Source: Nitrospirota bacterium
GTDB taxonomy: Bacteria > Nitrospirota > Leptospirillia > Leptospirillales > Leptospirillaceae
Direction: 5' to 3'
DNA: 64,000 bases
Assembly (NCBI GenBank): GCA_021810805.1
Contig: JAJZHW010000001.1
Location: forward strand, 1 to 64,000
Shown here one piece after another: positions 7,477 through 16,028 of this stretch; the first letter of the stretch is position 1; every line of letters starts with the position of its first letter. The translations under genes and the position numbers were made by a program. The notes beneath the pieces were generated by a model. The model was not told where the DNA came from and searched no databases. It saw nothing but the letters and a program-made list of their open reading frames with translations.

Positions 7477-8088
7477 TCAAAGATAATAGTGGAATCCTAG
7501 CATCACATTCATGAGGGAGCCCATGAAAATGACGCTGGTGGCATTGGGGCCGCCGGAGGGAAAGTTCCAGTTGAGGGAGACGGGGTTCCACTGGGCAAAC
7601 CAGGCAAGCCTCGGGATGTCGGTGATCTGGCTTTCGATGCCGATCCCTGCCGACAGTGTCAGGGCAGAGGGAAGTCCGGCACCCGTATTGAGTGCCGGGA
7701 CGAGATCGACGTTGGCGTAAAGGATCGAGTGCTGGCGAGTGACAAGCGCGAGCATGGGCTCCACATTCATCGTCACAAGAAGGCTCGACTGGGGGGAGAC
7801 CTGGGGAAGGCCCAGCCCGATCCCTCCATCGATGCCAAATTTGTCGTTGAACCAGTAGCGGGCATCCACGAATCCCGTATTGGTGAAGACATCCGATCCC
7901 CCCTGCACCATGTCCATGGGGGCCCAGGCCAGGCCGACGCCAAACTTCCCGGTATCGGAGTAGGTAGTGTTTGACGATTGGGCGTCACCGCTGTCGGCCA
8001 AGGCCCGATGGGGGAAGGGGGAAAGGGCGAGAAGGGCGGCGAGGGCAAAAATTCCGAAGGCTGAAAGGACAATGCGCGAGCGATTCAC
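7477..8088 (-). CDS. Exported outer-membrane barrel-like protein, unknown function
   Basis: A 203-residue protein with a clear signal peptide (IVLSAFGIFALAALLALS, cleavage near ALADS). The mature part consists of short amphipathic beta-strand-like segments, Gly- and aromatic-rich, ending in GFHYYL with a C-terminal hydrophobic residue, as in small OmpX/OmpW-type barrels. The GTG at 8088 is chosen because it directly opens the signal peptide and has GAGG upstream; earlier in-frame starts would add a charged tail. It resembles the exported proteins at 18272 and 44014 in style, though homology was not established. Confidence 0.65.
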   Translation of the reverse strand: MNRSRIVLSAFGIFALAALLALSPFPHRALADSGDAQSSNTTYSDTGKFGVGLAWAPMDMVQGGSDVFTNTGFVDARYWFNDKFGIDGGIGLGLPQVSPQSSLLVTMNVEPMLALVTRQHSILYANVDLVPALNTGAGLPSALTLSAGIGIESQITDIPRLAWFAQWNPVSLNWNFPSGGPNATSVIFMGSLMNVMLGFHYYL

Positions 8089-8199
8089 GGTCGGACCTCG
8101 ATGCGATAAAGGTTTTTGAGAAAAGTTCTGACTCTGTTCATTTTCGGCGAATTCCCACTCCCGGTCAGTGCTCGTCCTCACGGGGCGATGTGTCGGCAA

Positions 8200-8874
8200 T
8201 CACAGGGAGAGGACGGTGTCGGGAGAAAGGTTCCGGATATGGCCGACGACGAGATCGGCCTGGGCGAGATCGGCAAGCGGATAGGTGTGGCCAATCCCGA
8301 TGGCCTTGAGCCCCGCTCCTTTGGCCGCCTCGATTCCCTGCACGGAATCTTCGATCACGGCAATGTGTTCGGGGCCGCCACGATGGAGGCCTCGCCGGAG
8401 AAGCTCTTGCCGGGCCAATAGATAGCCGGAGGGGTCGGGCTTTCCTCGCGGAGTGTCCTCCGCGCTGATGATAAAGGCAAAGTGGGAGGCGAGCGAGTGT
8501 CGTGCCAGGGCGTTTTCGATCTCGGGACGGAGGGCGCCCGAGACGATCGCCAGGGGAACCTTGCCTGCCAGTGCCCGGATCAGCTCTGCGGCTCCGTCGT
8601 AGAGGGGAAGCCCCGCTTCCATTTTCTTTTCGTAAAGGGAGGATTTGGCCTCGATCAGCTCCGCCAGCGTCTTCTCGGGAATTCCGGATCCCTTTGCCGC
8701 ACTCCAGGCTGCCGAGAGACATCCTCGATCATCCATTCCGAGGTAGAGATGTTCGTAGTCTTCGTTCGAAAGCGGGACGCCTAAGGGAGCGAGCACCTGA
8801 ATGAAGAGGTCCCGATGGATGGTTTCGTCGTCGATGATGACCCCGTTGAAGTCGAAGATGACCGATGAAATCAT
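8200..8874 (-). CDS. HAD-superfamily phosphatase/phosphoglucomutase-like hydrolase
   Basis: A 224-residue subfamily I HAD enzyme with all four motifs: DFNGVIIDDE (motif I, D8), IVSGA (motif II Ser), GKPDPSGY (motif III Lys) and VIEDSVQGIEAAKGAG (motif IV acids). The helical cap between motifs I and II is of the beta-phosphoglucomutase/phosphoglycolate phosphatase type. Motif I reads D-x-N rather than D-x-D, so the usual general acid/base Asp is Asn10. The ATG at 8874 opens the first beta strand. It lies downstream of prx, separated by that gene's terminator, so it probably has its own promoter. Confidence 0.85.
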   Translation of the reverse strand: MISSVIFDFNGVIIDDETIHRDLFIQVLAPLGVPLSNEDYEHLYLGMDDRGCLSAAWSAAKGSGIPEKTLAELIEAKSSLYEKKMEAGLPLYDGAAELIRALAGKVPLAIVSGALRPEIENALARHSLASHFAFIISAEDTPRGKPDPSGYLLARQELLRRGLHRGGPEHIAVIEDSVQGIEAAKGAGLKAIGIGHTYPLADLAQADLVVGHIRNLSPDTVLSL

Positions 8875-8942
8875 GGGGATTGGGTCCTGTCTGAGAGGAT
8901 TGCGGAGAACATTTCTTTCTGGTTCCTGAAGGGGGTGAGGGC

Positions 8943-8974
8943 AAAAAAAGGGTCCCTGACACGACCAGGGACCC
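8943..8974 (-). terminator. Rho-independent terminator of the peroxiredoxin gene
   Basis: On the minus strand a perfect 9-bp stem (GGGTCCCTG/CAGGGACCC, 8966-8974 with 8950-8958) with a 7-nt loop is followed directly by seven T (8949-8943). It is 28 bp after the peroxiredoxin stop codon. Confidence 0.92.
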
Positions 8975-9002
8975 CGATGAGGATATGGATGAAGCGAGAG
9001 TC

Positions 9003-9605
9003 CTAGAGCTCTTTGGCGTGCTTGGCCAGGTAGTCGGCAACGCCGGCGGTGGAGGCCTTCATGGCGGGCTTTCCTTTCTGCCATCCTGCCGGGCAGACTT
9101 CGCCGTGCTGCTCGGTGTACTGGAGCGCATCGACCATGCGGAGCATTTCGTCCACATTGCGGCCCAGCGGCAGATCGTTGATCACCTGGTGGCGGACGAT
9201 GCGGTTCTTGTCGATCAGGAACGATCCGCGAAGAGCCAGCTTGTCGCCGATGAGAACATCATAGTCGCGGCTGATGCTCTTGGTCAGGTCGGCCACCATG
9301 GGGAAGTTCACATGGCCGAGTCCGCCCTTTTCCACGGGGGTGTTCTTCCAGGCGAGGTGGGAGAAGTGGGAGTCGATGCTGACCGAGATCACTTCCACGT
9401 TCCGGGAATGAAATTCCTTCAGGCGATGCTCGAAGGCCAGGATTTCGGAGGGGCAGACGAAGGTGAAGTCGAGAGGATAGAAGAAGAGGACGCCATATTT
9501 CCCTTTCAGCACTTCCGAGAGGGTAAACTTGTCGTTGAAGGAGTTGTCGCCCATGACGGCGGTGGCGGTAAAGTCGGGTGCAGTTTTTCCAACAAGAACG
9601 GACAT
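9003..9605 (-). CDS. Typical 2-Cys peroxiredoxin (AhpC/Prx1 type)
   Basis: This 200-residue thiol peroxidase reduces H2O2 and organic peroxides. The peroxidatic Cys51 lies in DFTFVCPSE, and the resolving Cys171 in EVCPAGW near the C-terminus; the catalytic Thr and Arg context (PLDFTFVCP, ALRGSFLID) is intact. The long C-terminal tail identifies the typical 2-Cys (Prx1/AhpC) class rather than BCP or Prx5. The ATG at 9605 has GGAGG at good spacing. A sigma-70-type promoter sits at 9799-9827 and a strong terminator follows, so it is monocistronic. It likely works with a thioredoxin; one is encoded at 45940. Confidence 0.95.
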   Translation of the reverse strand: MSVLVGKTAPDFTATAVMGDNSFNDKFTLSEVLKGKYGVLFFYPLDFTFVCPSEILAFEHRLKEFHSRNVEVISVSIDSHFSHLAWKNTPVEKGGLGHVNFPMVADLTKSISRDYDVLIGDKLALRGSFLIDKNRIVRHQVINDLPLGRNVDEMLRMVDALQYTEQHGEVCPAGWQKGKPAMKASTAGVADYLAKHAKEL

Positions 9606-9798
9606 GATATTGGTCCTCCTGAAGATCGGCAGTCGATCATTCGTTGAGTGTGAAGGATGGATGGAAGAATCTCGGTCCGGCCTTGCGCCCCCGGCACAGA
9701 CTGTCTGGCAAGGGCAGGACCAAGGTCCCTAATGCCCAGGCTTCTTGGGTCGGAGAGTGCTAAGGACGAACCGGACGCGGGTCAAAAAACCTTTCTAC

Positions 9799-9827
9799 AT
9801 TATACGACAGCCCCTCTCCGGAGTCGA
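9799..9827 (-). promoter_or_regulatory. Sigma-70-type promoter upstream of peroxiredoxin
   Basis: On the minus strand a consensus TATAAT (9804-9799) is preceded at 17 bp by TCGACT (9827-9822), which matches the TTGACA consensus at four of six positions. It lies about 195 bp upstream of the prx start. The rest of 9606-9984 shows only a weak hairpin, CGCCC-N7-GGGCG, at 9918-9934. Confidence 0.55.
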
Positions 9828-9984
9828 CAGCCGATTTTTGCGCTTCGGAATCTCTCATCGTTTTTTCCCGACGAGGTGAAACGGCTTCGGGAGGACTTCG
9901 GTCATATCTGAAGCATTCGCCCTCCCCAAGGGCGAGGGATGAACCCAGGATCCCTGTCGGGCCAGGGGAGCTCCGTCCCTGCCC

Positions 9985-10842
9985 CTAGTGAGGGAGCATT
10001 GGTGCGTTCAGATTGAGGGAGGCCTCGCGGACGAGACCTTCGATGAGTGGAAGGTCCGGCTCGAACTGGAGCTCCGCCTCCGTCCCGTGGTCGTCAGAGT
10101 CGGGCAAGACGATCCGGCCGTTTTCCCGAAGAAGGGTCGTCCTGTATCCGCACTTGCGGCAGTAAACGAATTCTCCCGTCTTCTGGTCTCGCCTGACCAC
10201 GATGGTCGGGCCGCATTCGGGACACTCCTGAATGGGAATCCCCATGTCGGTGTGCCCCACGATGTGGTCAAGGGCTCCTTCCTTGCCCAGGGTCAGAAAA
10301 TATGCGCCGAGCCTTCCGTCGAACTGGCGGTCCAGGGCTTCTTCGATAATGGAGAGGGCCTTGACTGTCGGCATCCCCTTCCTGTACGGACGGGAGCTCG
10401 TCATGGCATCGAAGGCGTCCGACAAAGAGACGATCCGGGCGTCGAGCGGAATGCTCTCTCCCCGAAGGCCGTGGGGATAGCCCCGGCCGTCTGGCGTCTC
10501 GTGGTGGCAGAGGACGGCGGCCCGGACGAGGTCCGCCAGCGGGTGGCCGGATAAAAGCCGGTGACCCACCTCCGGATGGGTCCGGATGACGGCGTACTCC
10601 TCCTCGGTCAGTCGCGATGGCTTGTTTAAAATGGCATCGGGGACTGCGACCTTGCCGAGGTCGTGCAGGAAGCCTCCGAGACTGATTCGGGCCACATCGT
10701 TGGGGGGGAGTCCCAAGGACGTTGCCAAAAGGCCGGAAAACTGGGCCACTCTCCATAAATGTCCCCCAGTGTAAGGGTCCCGGGCCTCTACGAAGGAGGC
10801 CATCATAAACAGACTCTTGAGAAGCTCTTCAAGATAGCTCAT
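9985..10842 (-). CDS. HD-GYP domain phosphodiesterase with C-terminal zinc ribbon
   Basis: HD-GYP proteins hydrolyse cyclic di-GMP. This 285-residue protein has the complete metal/catalytic set: H28 in TGGHLWRV, H60-D61 with K64 (HDLGK), H89, HHE at 113-115 and DGRGYP at 118-123, so it is probably active. No receiver or sensor domain precedes it. Residues 207-231 form a zinc ribbon (CPEC-N17-CRKC), which is unusual for this family. The ATG at 10842 is preferred to the GTG four codons upstream. Its partner cyclases could include the GGDEF protein at 54923. Confidence 0.9.
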   Translation of the reverse strand: MSYLEELLKSLFMMASFVEARDPYTGGHLWRVAQFSGLLATSLGLPPNDVARISLGGFLHDLGKVAVPDAILNKPSRLTEEEYAVIRTHPEVGHRLLSGHPLADLVRAAVLCHHETPDGRGYPHGLRGESIPLDARIVSLSDAFDAMTSSRPYRKGMPTVKALSIIEEALDRQFDGRLGAYFLTLGKEGALDHIVGHTDMGIPIQECPECGPTIVVRRDQKTGEFVYCRKCGYRTTLLRENGRIVLPDSDDHGTEAELQFEPDLPLIEGLVREASLNLNAPMLPH

Positions 10843-10949
10843 CCCGTGCCCCACTTTTTTTGTGGGATCAAGGCATTTTTCAAGGATGTCCCTCCCTGTC
10901 CTCTTTCCCGAATCCGGCGGGAGCCGGAAGGGTCACGAGAGGAAGAATG

Positions 10950-11612
10950 TCATTTCGCGAGAGACCACCCCGTCACGGAGTTGTAATGGTATCCCGCGGC
11001 TTCAAGTTCGCTTTTGGGGTGGAAGACGTAGGCGCCGGAGCGAAGCATCTCCGTCATGGAGTTTTCATCCTGCTGGATGATCGCTCCTCCCAGCGGCCCC
11101 CGGGCCTTGGCCGGGAGGGTGACGGAGTGTCCCCGGGCACTTTCCCGGGCGGCCTTCTTCTCGCGCTTGATGGCTTTGCGATGCTCCCAGGCCTTTTCCT
11201 CTTCCCAGTCCTTGGGGAAGGCGACAAATTTTCCGGTGTAGAGGTACCGGTAGGGGCGCCCTCCCATCGGCCGGATCCAGCGATAAGGCCTCTCCGGCTC
11301 CCCTTCGGCATAGATCTTCTTTCGACGGAAGTCCATGAGGTAGAGCTTGCCATAGTCCCTGTAGGGACGAGGCTTGGCCTCCCGGATGAAGTCGAGGGCC
11401 GACATCCGCACCTTTGTCTCGAGACGGACCTTTTTCACGATCACGAGGCCTTTGTCCGAGGATGGGACGGGAATTGTGTGGACATAGTTGGGTTCGGAGC
11501 GGGCGCTGATCAGATAGTCTCCCTGCCTGTCATCCTTGCCGGAGCTGTAGAGGTGGCAGGAGGCGAGAAGGATCAGCGAGGCGACCGGAAGAGTTCGGAA
11601 CGTTCTGAACAT
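10950..11612 (-). CDS. Putative lipoprotein of unknown function
   Basis: A 220-residue protein starting with a short lipoprotein signal peptide and lipobox (LILLASC, Cys at about residue 19), so it is probably anchored to a membrane. The mature protein is rich in Arg, Lys and Tyr, with a charged coiled stretch (WEEEKAWEHRKAIKREKK). No domain is recognised. It is divergent from the gamma-carbonic anhydrase gene and lies upstream of the HD-GYP gene on the same strand (107 bp apart), so a shared transcript is possible. Confidence 0.65.
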   Translation of the reverse strand: MFRTFRTLPVASLILLASCHLYSSGKDDRQGDYLISARSEPNYVHTIPVPSSDKGLVIVKKVRLETKVRMSALDFIREAKPRPYRDYGKLYLMDFRRKKIYAEGEPERPYRWIRPMGGRPYRYLYTGKFVAFPKDWEEEKAWEHRKAIKREKKAARESARGHSVTLPAKARGPLGGAIIQQDENSMTEMLRSGAYVFHPKSELEAAGYHYNSVTGWSLAK

Positions 11613-11804
11613 GCGTCAGCTCCCTCAAAAGAGAGGCGGTGAGTGGGGGACCGTCTCCGTCCGTCGGCGGATGGGGGGCCTGATCCCGGGTCATTTAGAT
11701 TTGGGGCGGTATGGGGCAAAATATGGGGGATAGTTTTTCTCGCCCGTCAGTCAGTGTCGCAGGTCAATGTTAAGACAGTCTCAAGATCGAGAAAAGGGGG
11801 GGCC

Positions 11805-12332
11805 ATGTTAAAGTCCTGGAAGGGGATTCGTCCGAATGTCGATCCCACGGTCTGGGTTGCCGAGAACGCCGTGATCGTCGGGGATGTGACGATCGGATCC
11901 GAGTCGGGGATCTGGTATGGAGCGGTCGTGCGAGGGGATGTGAACAAGATCACGATCGGAACGCGAACCAATGTGCAGGATCTCTCCCTCCTGCATGTGA
12001 CCCGGGAGAGATTTTCCCTCTCGCTGGGAGACGATGTTACGGTGGGCCACCGGGTGATCCTTCATGGGGCCTCCCTGGGAAGCCGGATTCTGGTGGGGAT
12101 GGGAAGCATCGTCATGGACGGAGCCAACATAGGAGATGATGTCATCATTGGCGCAGGCTCCCTCGTGACCGAAGGGACGGAGATTCCATCGGGAATGCTG
12201 GCCTTCGGATCCCCCTGCCGGGTGCGGAGAGAGCTGACGGAGCCGGAGCGCCAATGGATTCGGGAGTCATCCCGGCACTATGTTCTCTACCGGCTGGAGC
12301 ATGCCCGGGAAGAGAACCGGATCTCCGGATAA
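11805..12332 (+). CDS. Gamma-class carbonic anhydrase-like left-handed beta-helix protein
   Basis: A 175-residue hexapeptide-repeat protein. The three metal-binding histidines of the gamma-carbonic anhydrase family are present at H64 (NVQDLSLLHV), H82 and H87 (GHRVILHG). Members hydrate CO2 or have related metal-dependent roles (YrdA/CaiE/PaaY group). The C-terminal helix packs on the beta-helix. The ATG at 11805 is chosen because GGGGGG lies just upstream and the family N-terminus begins here. The histidine kinase gene starts 5 bp after its stop, suggesting co-transcription. True carbonic anhydrase activity is not certain in this branch. Confidence 0.87.
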   Translation: MLKSWKGIRPNVDPTVWVAENAVIVGDVTIGSESGIWYGAVVRGDVNKITIGTRTNVQDLSLLHVTRERFSLSLGDDVTVGHRVILHGASLGSRILVGMGSIVMDGANIGDDVIIGAGSLVTEGTEIPSGMLAFGSPCRVRRELTEPERQWIRESSRHYVLYRLEHAREENRISG

Positions 12333-12337
12333 GACGG

Positions 12338-13969
12338 ATGGTGAGCCGCTCTCCTGGCATCCGGATTCTCCTGGCGGTCGCCATCGGATTGATGGTGGTG
12401 ATCCTTGTGGCCGTTCTCGGGGCGGTCGACGAGGTCCTCGTGCGCCACAATGCCTTCAAGACCCTGTCCCGGGAGGGGCGGCTTGTGGCTCAGGAGTTTG
12501 CCTTCGGGATCGAAATGCGCCACGAGGCCGATCGCTTCCTGACCTCTCTTCCCCCCTCCACTGCCAACAGTGTGGCCCAGGTCGGCGAACTGGTGGCCAT
12601 CCGCCGAGAGATGGCGGCAGTGCTGGCCATCCGGCACAATGTCACCCGGGTCGACCTGCTCTCCCGCCAGGAGGGATTGCCCCAGCGGGTCTCGACATCG
12701 GGAGCCGAGATGACGGCCAAGGAAGGGGAGGCCCACCGTCAGGTGGTGGCCAAACGACTTCCCTGGGTCTCGGTTCGATTGGGAAAGGGGCAAGGGGTTT
12801 ATGTCGTCGTCCCCTTTCTCCACAAGGGGACGATCCTGGGGACGGTGGGGGTTCGTCTCTCGACCTACGAGGCCAATCGCCTGGTCAAGGACGAGAAGCG
12901 GCGGATGGCCCTGATCCTTCTTGCAGGCTTTCTCGCTCTGGTGACGGTCCTGAGCCTTGTGCTGAAACGGTGGCTCATCGATCCCCTCGAACGTTTGGGG
13001 GAGTCGATGAAAGAGGTGGGAATGGGCGCGTTGGATCAGGATCTGGAGGTGAGCGGCTCCGTCGAGGTGAGGAGCGCAGGGGAGGCCTTCAACCGGATGG
13101 TGGCGATGCTTCGGGAGCAATCCCGGGAACGGGACCGGCTTCTCAAGGAGATTCGGGACCTCAATGAAGGTCTCAAGGACAGAATTACCGACAAGACCCG
13201 GGAGCTTGAGGAGAAGAACAGGGCTCTGGCCACGACCAACCAGGAGATGTATTTTCTTCAGCGGCGACTTACGGAACTGGAGCGGAGGGCGGCCCTCGGA
13301 GAGGGGTTGGCCGTCGTCGCCCATGAGCTGGGGAATCCCCTTCACTCCATCTCCGGCCATCTCGAACTTCTTCTGGAGGATCCGGCCCTTCCGAAGAAGG
13401 TCAAGCGTCCCCTTCAGATTGTCTCCAGCCAGGCCGACCGGATGATCAAGGTGCTGAAGACCCTCCTGGCCATATTTCGAAGTTCGGAGCCGGCCCGAGA
13501 GCCGGTGGATATCCTCTCCCTTGTCGAGGAGGTGGCGGAGCTCGCCGAACCGAGGCTCAGGGCGGCAGAGGTCTCCGTCTCCATTGTTCCGGTTGGGAGA
13601 CTGCCCAATGTCATGGCCGATCCCCATGCCCTCCAGGGACTCTTCATCAATCTTCTGGAAAATGCGCTCGATGCCATCGGACAGGGAGGGAGCGTGTCGA
13701 TTCGCCTCGAGGCGGGAGAACGGGGGATCACCGTTCATGTGAGGGATTCGGGACCCGGGATTCCCGAGTCGCTCCAGAACCGGATATTCGATCCATTTTT
13801 CACCACAAAGCCGCGGGGGACAGGGTTGGGGCTGGCGGTGTGCCGAAAGATCGTGGACGATCTGGGGGGAGAGATCCACCTGGGGGATCTTCCGGGGGGA
13901 CATCTGGTGGTGCAGCTTCCCTACGGAGTCGAGCCACAATCTTCCCGGGTGCGAGGCGCTTCCCTGTGA
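12338..13969 (+). CDS. Membrane sensor histidine kinase
   Basis: A 543-residue kinase: first membrane segment at about 8-30, a periplasmic sensor region to about 185, a second membrane segment, a HAMP domain, a coiled coil, the phosphoacceptor helix and a HATPase domain. The phosphorylated His is H329 in VAHELGNPLHS. N-, G1-, F- and G2-boxes are intact (NLLENALDAIG, DSGPGIP, FDPFFTTKPRGTGLGL). The HELGNP wording resembles NtrB/AtoS-like kinases that often control sigma-54 activators, but no such activator is nearby. The ATG at 12338 has no strong ribosome site. The following response regulator (57 bp away) is the likely partner. Confidence 0.93.
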   Translation: MVSRSPGIRILLAVAIGLMVVILVAVLGAVDEVLVRHNAFKTLSREGRLVAQEFAFGIEMRHEADRFLTSLPPSTANSVAQVGELVAIRREMAAVLAIRHNVTRVDLLSRQEGLPQRVSTSGAEMTAKEGEAHRQVVAKRLPWVSVRLGKGQGVYVVVPFLHKGTILGTVGVRLSTYEANRLVKDEKRRMALILLAGFLALVTVLSLVLKRWLIDPLERLGESMKEVGMGALDQDLEVSGSVEVRSAGEAFNRMVAMLREQSRERDRLLKEIRDLNEGLKDRITDKTRELEEKNRALATTNQEMYFLQRRLTELERRAALGEGLAVVAHELGNPLHSISGHLELLLEDPALPKKVKRPLQIVSSQADRMIKVLKTLLAIFRSSEPAREPVDILSLVEEVAELAEPRLRAAEVSVSIVPVGRLPNVMADPHALQGLFINLLENALDAIGQGGSVSIRLEAGERGITVHVRDSGPGIPESLQNRIFDPFFTTKPRGTGLGLAVCRKIVDDLGGEIHLGDLPGGHLVVQLPYGVEPQSSRVRGASL

Positions 13970-14026
13970 TTTCCCCGAGCCCGGGGCGCTCTTGAACACG
14001 GGCGAGAGGATCTGTTACTGTGAGTC

Positions 14027-14446
14027 ATGACTTCAAATTCTGGCAGAAAATACACAATGCATCTTGTCTCGGATGAAAAAACCGAAAAGAAGTCGATTCT
14101 CGTCGTCGAGGATGACGACGTGGCTCTCGATCTTCTGGCCGAGATACTTCGTCGGCATCATTTTAATGTCTTGACGGCCTCTTCGGTCGTCTTCGCCCTT
14201 GAGCTCATTAAAAAGACTCCTGTGGATCTTGTCCTCTCGGATATCCGGATGCCGGAAAAAGGGGGAATGGATCTGCTGAAACATATTCGGGAAGCGCATT
14301 CCCGGATTCCTGTCGTTCTCCTCTCGGCTTTTGGCGACGAGCACCTTTGGGTTGAGGCGCTCTCTGCCGGAGCCGTTGATCTCATTCCGAAACCCTTCAA
14401 GAAGCAGGAAATCATCGACGTCATCAACAAGACTCTCGCCGGATAG
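14027..14446 (+). CDS. Single-domain response regulator (receiver only)
   Basis: A 139-residue protein consisting of one REC domain: acidic pair in VVEDDD (about 27-31), phosphoacceptor D72 in LVLSDIRMP, Ser in VVLLSA and Lys in IPKPFK. No output domain follows, so it signals by protein contact, as CheY or Spo0F do. The first 20 residues are a basic, non-conserved extension; an ATG at 14057 is an alternative start. It sits directly after the kinase gene, and degP follows after 66 bp, which fits an envelope-stress circuit. That link is inference. Confidence 0.92.
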   Translation: MTSNSGRKYTMHLVSDEKTEKKSILVVEDDDVALDLLAEILRRHHFNVLTASSVVFALELIKKTPVDLVLSDIRMPEKGGMDLLKHIREAHSRIPVVLLSAFGDEHLWVEALSAGAVDLIPKPFKKQEIIDVINKTLAG

Positions 14447-14512
14447 GGGCTCCTCCGGGACCCTTCTGTTCGGCCCATTCTCAACGTTCCATTCAGAACG
14501 AGGTGATTTTCT

Positions 14513-16021
14513 ATGGTGCAATCTGGCATTGTTGGATCCTCGAGACAGTCCTTCCGCAAGCTTGGTCTCTCGGCGCTCCTGTCCGCGCTGCTTCTTTCAC
14601 TGACCGGGGCTTTTCCCGGCTTTGCGCGGGCCCAAGACGCTTCTCCTGTTCCGGAAAAGGATGTGGCGGCCGGATTGGCCCTCCAGAAAAGTTTTGAAGC
14701 GGTCTCGAAGGCCATTCTCCCTGCCGTGGTGAATATTTCGACGACGGCCCTCGTCTCGAGCCAGCCGCATCTCCCCCCCATGTTCGATGATCCCTTCTTC
14801 AAGCGCTTCTTTGGAACGCCTCCTTTCGGGAACGGGAACCAGGCCCCCCAGAAGCATGTGGAACGAAGCCTGGGCTCGGGATTCATCATCAGCTCCGACG
14901 GAACCATCGTGACCAACAACCATGTGGTCAAGAACGCCACCAAGGTCACTGTCCTTCTGAACAATCGCAAGTCCTACCAGGCGAAGGTGATCGGAACGGA
15001 CCCCATGACGGACATTGCCGTCATCAAGATCAATGCCCGAACACCCCTTCCCACGGTCACCTGGGGTGACTCCAAAAATGTGGACGTGGGAACCATCGTC
15101 CTGGCGATGGGCTCTCCCTTCGGACTGACCCAGTCGGTCACCATGGGGATCGTCTCCGCCCTCAAGCGAAGCAACATGGGGATCGAGCAGTACGAGAACT
15201 TCATCCAGACAGATGCCGCCATCAACCCCGGGAACTCCGGAGGCCCTCTCGTCAATCTGCGGGGTGAGGTTGTGGGAATGAACACGGCCATCTACACCAC
15301 CAACGGGGGCTATGAGGGGATCGGATTTGCGATTCCCGTCACCATGGTCCGCCAGGTCGTGCAGGATCTCCTCACCAAGGGGAAGGTGGTCCGGGGGTGG
15401 CTGGGAATCTCCATCCAGAACGTGACCCCTGTGATTGCCAAGCAGTTCGGGCTCAAAAAGAACTCCGGTGTGCTTGTGAGCGATGTCCTTCCCGGAAGTC
15501 CGGCGGAGGCCTCCCACCTCAAACGAGGGGATGTGATCACCGCATTGAACGGAACCTCCGTCGAGGATGCCAACGATCTTCGGATGCATGTGGCCCGGAT
15601 CCCGCCCGGCAAGACCGCCACGCTGACTCTTGTCAGAGAGGGGAAGGTTCGGACCGTCGACGTGCAGGTTGGGGAACTCCCCAAGAAGCTCGCCATGAAC
15701 CAGGAGCGTCATGAGGGCAGCGCCGGGAACTTCAAGAATGTTCTCCGGGGCCTCAGAATCCTCGACATCAACGGGGACATTCGCCAGCAGCTGGGGATCC
15801 CCGAAAGCGTCCATGGAGTGGTCGTTCAGGCGGTTCAGCCCGGATCGGCCGTGGAGGCGGCCGGCCTTCGCCGGGGAGATCTCATCGTGGAGGTCGACCG
15901 CAAGCCTGTGCGCTCGGTCCGTGAGTTTGTCCGGGTGGCCCGGAAGATTCCGGCTGATACGGAAGTGTTGCTGACGATTCTCCATGATGGCCGTCACAGC
16001 TATGTCTCTGTCTCCCCCTGA
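14513..16021 (+). CDS. degP: Periplasmic serine protease DegP/HtrA (Do family)
   Basis: A 502-residue HtrA protease for periplasmic quality control. A signal peptide (core ALLSALLLSLTGAF) is followed by a trypsin-like domain with the catalytic triad H137 (TNNHV), D167 (DIAVIK) and S242 (NPGNSGGPL). Two PDZ domains follow (about 290-380 and 410-500), the second opening with LGIPESVHGVVV. Two PDZ domains place it with DegP/DegQ rather than DegS. GAGGTGAT precedes the ATG at 14513. ruvC begins 7 bp after the stop. Confidence 0.96.
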   Translation: MVQSGIVGSSRQSFRKLGLSALLSALLLSLTGAFPGFARAQDASPVPEKDVAAGLALQKSFEAVSKAILPAVVNISTTALVSSQPHLPPMFDDPFFKRFFGTPPFGNGNQAPQKHVERSLGSGFIISSDGTIVTNNHVVKNATKVTVLLNNRKSYQAKVIGTDPMTDIAVIKINARTPLPTVTWGDSKNVDVGTIVLAMGSPFGLTQSVTMGIVSALKRSNMGIEQYENFIQTDAAINPGNSGGPLVNLRGEVVGMNTAIYTTNGGYEGIGFAIPVTMVRQVVQDLLTKGKVVRGWLGISIQNVTPVIAKQFGLKKNSGVLVSDVLPGSPAEASHLKRGDVITALNGTSVEDANDLRMHVARIPPGKTATLTLVREGKVRTVDVQVGELPKKLAMNQERHEGSAGNFKNVLRGLRILDINGDIRQQLGIPESVHGVVVQAVQPGSAVEAAGLRRGDLIVEVDRKPVRSVREFVRVARKIPADTEVLLTILHDGRHSYVSVSP

Positions 16022-16028
16022 TGGCGGC

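Noticed and set aside
12287-13999. A 570-codon minus-strand open frame opposite the histidine kinase
   Set aside because: Antisense to a kinase with intact motifs; no recognisable protein features of its own.
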